Below, piece by piece: positions 41,607-49,163 of a stretch of DNA of 64,000 nt. The position numbers and the translations under genes are program-made. The notes under the pieces were generated by a model. That model was not told the DNA's origin. It ran no database searches and was given only the letters and a program-made list of their open reading frames with translations. The stretch's first letter is position 1; the number at the start of each line of letters is the position of its first letter. Source of the DNA: Oscillospiraceae bacterium (GTDB lineage Bacteria; Bacillota; Clostridia; Oscillospirales; Acutalibacteraceae); contig CACWPS010000002.1 in the NCBI GenBank assembly GCA_902762875.1, positions 1 to 64,000 on the forward strand, in the 5' to 3' direction.

Positions 41607-43493
41607 ATGAGACCTATGATGCCGCCTCCAGCGGGTATGAGGGGGCCTATGCACATCGGCGGAGGACCCCGCGGATATTTAACCGAAGAGGAAAGGGAAA
41701 CCAGACCTCGGGTCACAAAAAAGCTGTTACTTAGAATACTCGGCTACCTAAAGCCCTACAAATGGCAGTTTATTGCAGTTTTTGTTGCAATATTAATCTC
41801 GGCGGTGCTGGGACTGTTCCCCTCTATTATTACTGGAAAGATTGTTGACGCCATAATAAGCGACAGCCGAGAGATTAAAATATTGGCACAGCTTGTAGTG
41901 CTTGCCTTTGTGGTGCTTGCGGCGGCGCAGATAATAAGCGTGCTTGAGCAGTACATAAACTCCTGGATTTCGCAAAAAATAATCTACGATATGCGAAATC
42001 AGATGTACGACCATCTGCAGCATATGCCCCACTCCTTTTTTACAAACGAAAAGCAGGGGGATATAATCACCCGTATGAATAGCGATATAAACGGCGTAAG
42101 CTCGGTAATATCGGTAATGCTGACCTCAACACTCAGCAACGTGCTCACGGTTGCAACCTGTGTATTCTACCTTTTCTACACCGACTGGCGGCTTGCTATT
42201 GTAGGGTTGCTTGTTCTGCCGCTCCTTATTCTTCCCACAAAGGCGGTGGGCAAAAAGCGCTGGGAGCTTGTAAGTAAATCTCAGGCAAAGCAGGACGAAT
42301 TAAACCAACAGGTTGACGAAACCCTTTCGGTCAGCGGTTCAATGCTTGTAAAGCTCTTTACTAAAGAAAAGACCGAATACGAAAAATTCCGTAAAATCAA
42401 TAACGAGGCGACCGAAATTACAATAAAGGAACAGCGGGCGGGCAGTTGGTTTCATGTATTCCTCGGTATGTTTATTCAGATAGCTCCCCTGATGATTTAC
42501 TTTGTAGGCGGTTTTCTGATAATAGGCGGTCTTGATTCGGGGCTTACCGTGGGTGATATTTCGGTGGTGGTAGCACTTGTAAACAGACTTTATCAGCCTG
42601 TAAGGCAGTTGCTTGATTTGCAGGTCGACTTTGTGCGTTCCCTTGCCTTGTTCACCAGAATTTTTGAATATTTCGACCGCAAGTGTGATATTGAAAACCC
42701 CGAAAATCCCGTTAAACCGCCCCTTAATGACAGCACGGTTGAGTTTTGCGATGTTCATTTTTCATACGAAACTGGTCACGAAATTTTAAAGGGAATAAGC
42801 TTTTTTGTGCCCAGCGGCAAAATGTATGCGATTGTGGGCACTTCGGGTGCGGGAAAATCAACTATTATAGGTATGATACCAAGGCTCTATGATGTAAGCG
42901 AGGGCTGTGTAAAGGTGGCGGGCACCGATGTGCGTGACTTTGACCTGGCCTACCTTCGCACAAATATAGGAATAGTAACCCAGGACACATACCTATTTAA
43001 CGGCACTATTCTTGACAATCTGCTTTACGCAAAGCCCTCTGCCACAAGGGAGGAAATCGAGAACGCCTGCAAGGTGGCAAATATCTATGACTTTATTATG
43101 GGTCTTCCCGCTAAATTTGACACTGTTGTAGGCAATAGAGGGCTTAAGCTTTCGGGTGGGGAAAAACAGCGTGTATCCATAGCGAGGGTGGTGCTTAAAA
43201 ACCCGAAAATACTTATTCTTGACGAGGCCACATCTTCCCTTGATTCTATTTCGGAAAGCCTTATACAGTCAGCCCTCAATGCGGTTATGCAAAACCGCAC
43301 AAGCATTGTAATAGCCCACCGACTTTCCACCGTTATCGCCGCAGATAAAATAATGGTTGTGGAAAACGGGGAAATCACCGAGACGGGAACCCACTCACAG
43401 CTAATTGAAACGAGTGAAAAATACCGCAAACTTTATGAAACCCAGTTTAAAAAGGTGATTGATTACGAGTCGGCCAAGACGCAAAAAATATAA
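41607..43493 (+). CDS. ABC exporter, fused membrane and ATPase domains
   Basis: A 628-residue half-transporter of the MsbA/LmrA type, probably homodimeric. A polar Met- and Pro-rich N-terminus (about 35 residues) precedes six membrane segments up to about residue 340. The ATPase domain has Walker A GTSGAGKST, signature LSGGEKQRVSIARV and Walker B ILILDEATSSLD, all intact. The substrate (drug, lipid or peptide) cannot be told. Single gene; the preceding gap holds a separate divergent transcript. Confidence 0.93.
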   Translation: MRPMMPPPAGMRGPMHIGGGPRGYLTEEERETRPRVTKKLLLRILGYLKPYKWQFIAVFVAILISAVLGLFPSIITGKIVDAIISDSREIKILAQLVVLAFVVLAAAQIISVLEQYINSWISQKIIYDMRNQMYDHLQHMPHSFFTNEKQGDIITRMNSDINGVSSVISVMLTSTLSNVLTVATCVFYLFYTDWRLAIVGLLVLPLLILPTKAVGKKRWELVSKSQAKQDELNQQVDETLSVSGSMLVKLFTKEKTEYEKFRKINNEATEITIKEQRAGSWFHVFLGMFIQIAPLMIYFVGGFLIIGGLDSGLTVGDISVVVALVNRLYQPVRQLLDLQVDFVRSLALFTRIFEYFDRKCDIENPENPVKPPLNDSTVEFCDVHFSYETGHEILKGISFFVPSGKMYAIVGTSGAGKSTIIGMIPRLYDVSEGCVKVAGTDVRDFDLAYLRTNIGIVTQDTYLFNGTILDNLLYAKPSATREEIENACKVANIYDFIMGLPAKFDTVVGNRGLKLSGGEKQRVSIARVVLKNPKILILDEATSSLDSISESLIQSALNAVMQNRTSIVIAHRLSTVIAADKIMVVENGEITETGTHSQLIETSEKYRKLYETQFKKVIDYESAKTQKI

Positions 43494-43511
43494 ATTTACA
43501 CCTTTTTACCA

Positions 43512-43540
43512 TTGACTTAAATAAGGTTTAGGGGTACAAT
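43512..43540 (+). promoter_or_regulatory. Promoter of the DUF1292 gene
   Basis: TTGACT (43512-43517), a 17-base spacer, TACAAT (43535-43540); a GGAGG ribosome site follows before the ATG at 43571. Confidence 0.75.
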
Positions 43541-43570
43541 ATAGAAAAGACTTTTTTCGGAGGTCAAGTT

Positions 43571-43882
43571 ATGGACGAAATTAAGAATAAAGACGATTAC
43601 AATCCCGATATAGTAACCCTTTCGGATGATGATGGCAAGGAGTACACCTTCGAGGTGCTTGATGCCATTGAAACCGATATGGGGCGTTATCTCGCTATGC
43701 TTCCCATATACGATAATCCGCAGGACCAGCTTAATGACAGCGGTGAGCTTGTTATAGTAAAGGTGGGCGAGGAAGACGGCGACGAATACTATTACGAAAT
43801 CGAGGATGACGACGAATACGAGACGGTAGCCGACGCCTTCGTTGAAAGACTTGAAGATTTTTTTGAAATCGACAATCAGTAA
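43571..43882 (+). CDS. DUF1292 domain protein
   Basis: A very acidic 103-residue cytoplasmic protein. The DUF1292 core is visible as VTLSDDDGKEYTFEVLDAIE and YLAMLPIYDN. In many Firmicutes such genes follow ruvX/yrrK; the function is unknown. Here it is alone and directly precedes the 6S RNA gene, 11 bases away, so the RNA might be processed from or share its transcript. Confidence 0.85.
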   Translation: MDEIKNKDDYNPDIVTLSDDDGKEYTFEVLDAIETDMGRYLAMLPIYDNPQDQLNDSGELVIVKVGEEDGDEYYYEIEDDDEYETVADAFVERLEDFFEIDNQ

Positions 43883-43887
43883 ATCAC

Positions 43888-44092
43888 AGTAACGTCCTGC
43901 GCTGTACGCGGACCGTGTCTTATATAACCCTACAACCTTTTTAAAAAGGGGCCAAAGCTTATGCGGCGGGCTTGCAGACCTCCCGCGGCTGTGCCGAGTT
44001 CGGAAGAAGGGAGCACGAAACCGTATAGCCGGCACCCACCTGCTTTACGCAGGTTATTTTAAGCACATTACGGCAGTGCGGGACAGATTGTT
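43888..44092 (+). ncRNA. ssrS: 6S RNA
   Basis: A regulator that binds sigma-A RNA polymerase in stationary phase. The ends pair: GTCCTGCGCTG (43894-43904) with CAGTGCGGGAC (44074-44084), 11 bp with G-U pairs. Inside lie a large asymmetric bubble with CCCTACAACCTTTTT on the 5' side and a small hairpin ACCTGC/GCAGGT on the 3' side, then a long GC-rich apical stem. Length near 195 bases and architecture match 6S RNA. I excluded SRP RNA because its GGAAGCAGCC-type domain is not present. A terminator follows. Confidence 0.82.
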
Positions 44093-44101
44093 TTGTATTT
44101 T

Positions 44102-44131
44102 CGGCCGCCGAAAAGGCGGTTTGTTTTTTCT
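44102..44131 (+). terminator. Terminator after 6S RNA
   Basis: CCGCC and GGCGG form a stem with a GAAAA loop, followed by TTTGTTTTTT. Confidence 0.8.
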
Positions 44132-44161
44132 ATGTAAAAATAAAAACAAGGAAAGTAAATT

Positions 44162-45313
44162 ATGAAATACGAGGATTTTGAATTAAATTATAACTACGAT
44201 GACGAGGACGAAAATATAGATTTGTATTCAAGCTCCGGTAAAAGAAAATCCGCCTCGGAATATGAGGATATTTCTTCAACCTCAAAACAGCACCGCACAC
44301 ACACCGCAAGCAAGAAGAAAAAAAAGAGCAAAGCCCGCACACTTCGCAATGCGCTTATAATAGTTATCTGCGTTCTTATTGCGTCGATAGGCGCTCTTTA
44401 CGGCTATGCTTATAAAATCCTGTCGGGAATGGACCGCACCCCCCTTGACGAAAACAATTTGGGCATTGAAACCTCGAATTATGACAGTGTACAGAACATA
44501 GCTCTTTTAGGAATAGATTCAAGGGCTGACAACGATTCGGGCAGGAGCGATGCAATAGTTATTCTTACAATCGATAAAAAGCACAAAAAGCTTAAGCTTA
44601 CCTCTATTGCAAGGGATACATATGTGTCTATTGACGGTCATTCCAAGGACAAGCTCACACACGCCTACGCCTACGGAAAATCCCAGCTTGCAGTAAAAAC
44701 CCTAAATCAAAACTTCGGCCTTGAAATTGAAGATTATGTCACAATGAACTTTTACGGGCTTTCAAGGGTTATTGACTACATCGGCGGTGTGACGATAGAT
44801 GTTGACGAAAAAGAAAGGGTTGAGCTTAATACCGTCATTTTTCCTGAATTGCAGGATTTAGGCTTTGACTGCCCCAATATTACAAACGCAGGCACTCAGC
44901 TCTTAAACGGCGCACAGGCGGTTTGCTACGCCAGAATACGCCATACCGACAGTGATATTATGCGTGGAAACCGCCAAAAGGAAGTACTTACGGCTATGTT
45001 TGCCGCAGTAAAGAGTATGAATCCGTTAAAGCTTCCCAAGGTTGCCGAGATGGTTATAAGCGAGTGCCAAACCTCATTTTCGGCAAACGATATTATAGGT
45101 CTCGGCACATGGGCCCTCACCTTCTCCCCCGAGATTGAACAGCTGAGCATTCCCAACGAAAATATTTCTTCATCGGGAAAGACTATAAAGGGCGTTTGGT
45201 ATTATGTGTATGACCTTGATTCGGCAAAAAGCGAAATACATGATTATATTTTTGAAGAAAACTACTACTCTGCGGAATCGGTAGCACAGCGTGCCCAAGA
45301 AGAGGGCGAATAA
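44162..45313 (+). CDS. LytR-CpsA-Psr (LCP) family protein
   Basis: An enzyme family that attaches teichoic acids or capsule to peptidoglycan at the outer membrane face. An acidic and lysine-rich cytoplasmic N-terminus of about 60 residues precedes one membrane segment (NALIIVICVLIASIGALYGY). The LCP domain follows with NIALLGIDSRADNDSGRSDA, the Arg in SIARDTYVSI and the DYIGGVTIDV block. It is 383 residues with a short C-terminal tail. The response regulator gene lies 30 bases downstream and may be cotranscribed. Confidence 0.93.
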   Translation: MKYEDFELNYNYDDEDENIDLYSSSGKRKSASEYEDISSTSKQHRTHTASKKKKKSKARTLRNALIIVICVLIASIGALYGYAYKILSGMDRTPLDENNLGIETSNYDSVQNIALLGIDSRADNDSGRSDAIVILTIDKKHKKLKLTSIARDTYVSIDGHSKDKLTHAYAYGKSQLAVKTLNQNFGLEIEDYVTMNFYGLSRVIDYIGGVTIDVDEKERVELNTVIFPELQDLGFDCPNITNAGTQLLNGAQAVCYARIRHTDSDIMRGNRQKEVLTAMFAAVKSMNPLKLPKVAEMVISECQTSFSANDIIGLGTWALTFSPEIEQLSIPNENISSSGKTIKGVWYYVYDLDSAKSEIHDYIFEENYYSAESVAQRAQEEGE

Positions 45314-45343
45314 CAAAACACGGGAAACGGAGGTGAAGCTAAG

Positions 45344-46060
45344 TTGAAACGCAGAATTATTATCGCCGACTCTGATAAGCAGAGTAGTAGGCTTATTAAA
45401 AATCTGCTTTCCGCCGCAGGCTACGAGACGGTGACGGCCTCTAACTTCAACGAATGCTTTACCATGGTTTCACTTAATACGCCGGATATTGTTATAATAG
45501 ACCCGGCCTTTCCCCTGCCCGACGGAGTAAGAACAGTAAAAAAGCTGAGGGAACGGAGTTCTTTTCCGATAATTGCGGTTTGCGAAAACGGGAGTGAGCG
45601 TGCAGTCACCGAAACTCTTGATGCGGGGGCTGACGATTATATTAGAAAGCCCTTTTTATCAGGGGAGCTACTCTCCCGCATAAAGGCCGCTATAAGGCGG
45701 ATTGAGCAGTACGAAAAGCTTTTGGGACTCGATAATCTTGAAGGCTACGAGCATGGCAAACTGCGGGTTGAATATGACAGGCACTCTGTAACGGTTGACG
45801 GGAACGAGGTTCACCTCACAAAAAACGAATTTAAAATATTAACCCTGCTTTGCAGATATTCGGGCAGAGTGCTTACCTACGATTTTATAATAAAATCGGT
45901 ATGGGGCGACGGAGCGACAGGCGGAAACGGGATATTAAGGGTTAATATTACAAATTTGCGCAAAAAAATAGAACAGAACAGCAATGCTCCGCTGTATCTG
46001 TTCACAGAAAACGGTGTGGGCTACCGTATGGCAGAAAATCAGCGGGATACCTCACGCTGA
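45344..46060 (+). CDS. Orphan OmpR-family response regulator
   Basis: A 238-residue receiver plus winged-helix DNA-binding protein. The phospho-acceptor Asp is in VIIDPAFPLPDG near residue 53 and the Lys in DYIRKPF near 102 is present. The conserved Thr/Ser position appears to be Cys (PIIAVCENGS), and the acidic pocket reads ADSD. The effector domain ends NGVGYRM as in OmpR/PhoB. The start is TTG at 45344 with GGAGGTG 7 bases upstream. No histidine kinase gene is adjacent, so its partner and mode of activation are unknown. Confidence 0.9.
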   Translation: MKRRIIIADSDKQSSRLIKNLLSAAGYETVTASNFNECFTMVSLNTPDIVIIDPAFPLPDGVRTVKKLRERSSFPIIAVCENGSERAVTETLDAGADDYIRKPFLSGELLSRIKAAIRRIEQYEKLLGLDNLEGYEHGKLRVEYDRHSVTVDGNEVHLTKNEFKILTLLCRYSGRVLTYDFIIKSVWGDGATGGNGILRVNITNLRKKIEQNSNAPLYLFTENGVGYRMAENQRDTSR

Positions 46061-46756
46061 TTAGTTAAAAATGCTCCTAAAAAGTCGGCTTTGCGCCATT
46101 GAAACATAATCGTCATCGGCGATTACGATATGGTCAACCAGATTTACATTTATGTGCCGTAATGCACTTTTTATATTTTGCGTTACAGCAACATCCTCAT
46201 TACTCGGAACCGCCACACCGTTTGGATGGTTGTGAGCTATAACTGCGCATACCGCATTTCGTTTAAGTACGGTTTCAACCACTTCCCTGATTGAGATATT
46301 AACCTCGGAAACATTCCCCTCGCCCAGAACATCAAAGCCGAGCATACGCCCGTTGCCGCCAAAAGAAACAACCGAAAACACTTCCTTGGTGTAGCTAATA
46401 TACTGTTTCAGTAAAAAGTCGCACACATCATCAGTATTTGTATAGTTTATAGTTTTTTCGTTCTTTTCGGAAACATAAAAGCGGATTATGGGAATCATAA
46501 GCTTCAGTAAAGATGCGGTGTGAAGGCTTACGCCGTTTACCTTTACAAGCTCTTCCACAGGGGCTTCAAAAACACCGGAAACAGAGCCAAAGCGATTTAT
46601 CAGGTCGTGTGCGATTTCGTTGGTATCCTTTCGTGCAATACCGTAAAATAAAAGCATCTCAAGTATTTTATGCGGCGGTGTATTTTCGTTAAAGCCGTTT
46701 TTCAAAAATTCCTGCTTTACCCTTTCACGGTGGCCGTCGTGAATGCCTTTACCCAT
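46061..46756 (-). CDS. radC: RadC family JAB-domain protein
   Basis: A 231-residue protein with an N-terminal helix-hairpin-helix-like part and a C-terminal JAMM (JAB1/MPN) metal site HNHPNGVAVPSNED. The name DNA repair protein RadC is historical and repair activity is disputed. The start is the ATG at 46756, behind a run of six G; the in-frame extension to 46816 has no better site. It is convergent with the response regulator, with its stop adjacent to the other stop at 46060. Confidence 0.9.
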   Translation of the reverse strand: MGKGIHDGHRERVKQEFLKNGFNENTPPHKILEMLLFYGIARKDTNEIAHDLINRFGSVSGVFEAPVEELVKVNGVSLHTASLLKLMIPIIRFYVSEKNEKTINYTNTDDVCDFLLKQYISYTKEVFSVVSFGGNGRMLGFDVLGEGNVSEVNISIREVVETVLKRNAVCAVIAHNHPNGVAVPSNEDVAVTQNIKSALRHINVNLVDHIVIADDDYVSMAQSRLFRSIFN

Positions 46757-46848
46757 TTCCTTTTGCCCCCCTTTCGCTTTTTGTATTATTATATTATAAA
46801 TTCCCTTTGCTTTCAAGTTTTTTCGACATATTCTTTAAGGAGTTCTAA

Positions 46849-47829
46849 ATGAAAAGCTTTACCGTGACAAAAAATGACTCAAATAAGCGCCTTGATAAGT
46901 TTATCACCCAAAACTGCCCAGCTCTGCCCTCTTCGCTTATGTTCAAATATATAAGAACTAAGCGCATAAAGGTAAACGGAAAGCGTGGGGAAATTAGCAC
47001 CAGACTGAAAGAGGGCGACACCGTAGAAGCTTACATAAACGACGAATTTTTTGTTTCGAAGCAACCGAAATACGACTTTTTATCCGCCCCCGCAAAGCTT
47101 GATATTGTATACGAGGACGAAAACATACTGCTGGCAGATAAAAAGCAGGGCTTACTTGTCCACCCCGATAAAAATGAGTATAACGATACGCTGATTGCAA
47201 GAATACAGCATTATCTCTACGATAAAGGCGAGTACAACCCCGAAAATGAAAACAGCTTCCGCCCCGCCCTTGCAAACCGAATTGACCGCAACACGGGTGG
47301 AATAGTAATCGCCGCAAAAAACGCCGAGACGCTTAAAATTCTTTGCGATAAAATTAAATACCGAGAGATAGAAAAAAAATACCTTGCGGTTATCCACGGC
47401 ATACCCGAGAAAAAAACCGCCCTTTTAGAGGGTTTTCTCGAAAAAAATGAGGATAAAAACAAGGTGTTCTTAAAAAATCACAAGACCGAGGAAGCACGCA
47501 CGGTAAAAACAAAGTACACCGTGCTCCAAAGCAAAAACGGGCTTTCTCTTATTGAGGTTGAACTGCTCACCGGCCGCACACATCAAATAAGGGCGCATAT
47601 GGCATCTGTGGGCCACCCGCTTTTAGGTGACGGGAAATACGGCAAGCTTGCCGCCGATAAAAAGCTTGGTTTTAATAAGCAGGCGCTTTATTCCTACAGC
47701 CTTAAATTCACCTTTAATACCGACGGGGGAATACTTAATTACCTTAACGGCAAACGCTTTACCGTAAATGAGGTATGGTTTGCAGATGAGCTTTTCGGCG
47801 AAGGCTACCGTCGGCTTTTGGAAAAATAA
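46849..47829 (+). CDS. RluA-family pseudouridine synthase
   Basis: A 326-residue rRNA or tRNA pseudouridine synthase. An N-terminal S4 RNA-binding domain (KRLDKFITQNCPAL) precedes the catalytic domain with the Asp in ANRIDRNTGG near residue 145 and the HPLLGDGKYG block. Family: RluC/RluD type; the exact target uridine cannot be read from sequence. AAGGAG lies before the ATG. It is divergent from radC by 92 bases. Confidence 0.9.
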   Translation: MKSFTVTKNDSNKRLDKFITQNCPALPSSLMFKYIRTKRIKVNGKRGEISTRLKEGDTVEAYINDEFFVSKQPKYDFLSAPAKLDIVYEDENILLADKKQGLLVHPDKNEYNDTLIARIQHYLYDKGEYNPENENSFRPALANRIDRNTGGIVIAAKNAETLKILCDKIKYREIEKKYLAVIHGIPEKKTALLEGFLEKNEDKNKVFLKNHKTEEARTVKTKYTVLQSKNGLSLIEVELLTGRTHQIRAHMASVGHPLLGDGKYGKLAADKKLGFNKQALYSYSLKFTFNTDGGILNYLNGKRFTVNEVWFADELFGEGYRRLLEK

Positions 47830-47896
47830 TTTTCCATTTCTTATTAACAAAAGTCAATTAAACAGCCGTAGGGTAGGGGCTTAAATGCCTTCCCGA

Positions 47897-47924
47897 ATCT
47901 AACATCTAATATCTAACATCTAAA
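47897..47924. repeat. Two tandem 14-base units
   Basis: ATCTAACATCTAAT is followed directly by ATCTAACATCTAAA. It adjoins the third copy of the hairpin repeat. Confidence 0.7.
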
Positions 47925-47927
47925 TTT

Positions 47928-47954
47928 GTAGGGGACGGTGCCCACACCGTCCCG
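47928..47954. repeat. Single hairpin repeat arm, copy 3
   Basis: GTAGGGGACGGTG, CCCA loop region, then CACCGTCCC: the same element as at 19222 and 32372 but with only one arm. The changed base pairs keep the stem. It ends 7 bases from the spoVM stop and may act as its 3' hairpin. Confidence 0.75.
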
Positions 47955-47961
47955 TTTTTAA

Positions 47962-48045
47962 TTATATGTTCTGCTTTTTAATTCCGAAAATCATTCTTAA
48001 AATACCGCTTAAAAACTTCGGACTTTTAACTAATACTACCTTCAT
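47962..48045 (-). CDS. spoVM: Spore coat anchoring peptide SpoVM
   Basis: A 27-residue amphipathic peptide that I identify by its core PKFLSGILRMIFG, which aligns with PKFLGGIVRAMLG of Bacillus SpoVM, with the same length and the same MK start. SpoVM inserts into the curved forespore membrane and recruits SpoIVA for coat assembly. GGAGGG lies 7 bases before the ATG. In Bacillus spoVM lies downstream of prpC-prkC-rsgA-rpe-thiN; here it is 3' of rsgA with one small gene between, which supports the assignment. Confidence 0.85.
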   Translation of the reverse strand: MKVVLVKSPKFLSGILRMIFGIKKQNI

Positions 48046-48072
48046 ACAAGTACCCTCCGCTTTTTAAATTTA

Positions 48073-48222
48073 TCAGCAGCGCCAGCAGGAAATTCCGAGT
48101 ATTATAACCCAAATTGCGAGTATCGCCACCAAAAATTTAGGAGGGCAAAAACAGCTTATCAGCAGCCCCAAGGCAAAGGTAAGACCCACAGCCCCTTTGT
48201 TGATGTTGAAGCGTTTACGCAT
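48073..48222 (-). CDS. Small membrane protein between rsgA and spoVM
   Basis: A 49-residue protein with GGAGGG 6 bases before its ATG. A basic N-terminus (MRKRFNINKG) precedes two hydrophobic segments, VGLTFALGLLISCF and FLVAILAIWVIILGI, with a CFCPPKF turn between and a CWRC tail. It would cross the membrane twice. The location between rsgA and spoVM suggests a sporulation role, but this is only inference. I do not recognise a named family. Confidence 0.75.
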   Translation of the reverse strand: MRKRFNINKGAVGLTFALGLLISCFCPPKFLVAILAIWVIILGISCWRC

Positions 48223-48269
48223 CTCGTTCCCTCCTTACAGTACCATTATATAGAGAAAACGAAAAAAGG

Positions 48270-49163
48270 TTACTTTAATTTATTTTTAGCGGTATTCCAG
48301 GGCTTTAAATTCTTTAATTCTTCAAATAAAGCCACATACGATTTATGTCGGCTTTCCGAAATTTCGCCGTTTTCTACAGCCCCGATTATATTACAGCCCT
48401 TTTCAACCGTGTGGGTGCAGGAGTTAAATCGGCAACCGTCCGCATATTCACTTAAATCACGGAAGCAGTATACAAGGTTTTCCTTAAAGGAATAATCGTT
48501 ACACTCACATTCAAGGGAAGAAAAACCGGGAGTATCGGCAACAAAACCGCCGTCAGGCAGACTGAACAGCTCGGTATGGCGGGTGGTGTGCCTGCCTCTG
48601 CCAAGCTTTTCGCTTACAGCGCCTGTTTCCAGCTTTAAATCGCCGAATAATACATTAAGAATACTTGACTTTCCAACCCCCGAATTACCCGTAAAGGCGC
48701 TTATACAGTCTTTAAGCTCCGTTCTAAGCGCATCAATGCCCTCCCCGTTCTCGGCAGATACCGTATAAACCCTAAAGCCTGCGGTTTTGTATATATTTTC
48801 CCAGCTCTCAAAGCCGCCCATATCACATTTGTTGAAGACTATTATCGGCTCTATATCCTTATACTCGGCAAGGGCGGTCAGCTTATCAATAATATAAGCA
48901 TTTGGCGCAGGCTTTTCGTATGAGGAAATGATAAAAAGCTTGTCAATATTAGCCACAGGGGGTCTTGAAAGCAAATTTTTGCGGGGCAAAACGGCGGTTA
49001 CAACCCCTTTTTGCTCCCCTACCTGTTCAAACTCTGCTCTGTCTCCGACCAAAGGGGAAACTCCGCTTTCGCGGAAGCTTCCCCTTGCCTTACATTCATA
49101 GATTTTTTCACCGTCGGAAACATAATAAAAGCCTGAAATCGCTTTTATAATTATTCCGTTCAT
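48270..49163 (-). CDS. rsgA: Ribosome small-subunit GTPase RsgA (CpgA)
   Basis: A circularly permuted GTPase that helps mature the 30S subunit. An N-terminal OB-fold precedes the G domain in permuted order (NKCD before GNSGVGKSS, then DTPGFSS). The C-terminal zinc site has CRFNSCTHTVEKGC. About 297 residues. The start overlaps the prkC stop. The neighbouring kinase PrkC is known to phosphorylate CpgA in Bacillus, which fits the linkage. Confidence 0.95.
   Translation of the reverse strand: MNGIIIKAISGFYYVSDGEKIYECKARGSFRESGVSPLVGDRAEFEQVGEQKGVVTAVLPRKNLLSRPPVANIDKLFIISSYEKPAPNAYIIDKLTALAEYKDIEPIIVFNKCDMGGFESWENIYKTAGFRVYTVSAENGEGIDALRTELKDCISAFTGNSGVGKSSILNVLFGDLKLETGAVSEKLGRGRHTTRHTELFSLPDGGFVADTPGFSSLECECNDYSFKENLVYCFRDLSEYADGCRFNSCTHTVEKGCNIIGAVENGEISESRHKSYVALFEELKNLKPWNTAKNKLK

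Noticed and set aside
43888-44092. SRP RNA or tmRNA instead of 6S RNA
   Set aside because: No SRP-type apical GGAAGCAGCC/GCAGG motif and no tRNA-like ends or tag frame; the terminal stem, bubble and 3'-side hairpin fit 6S better.
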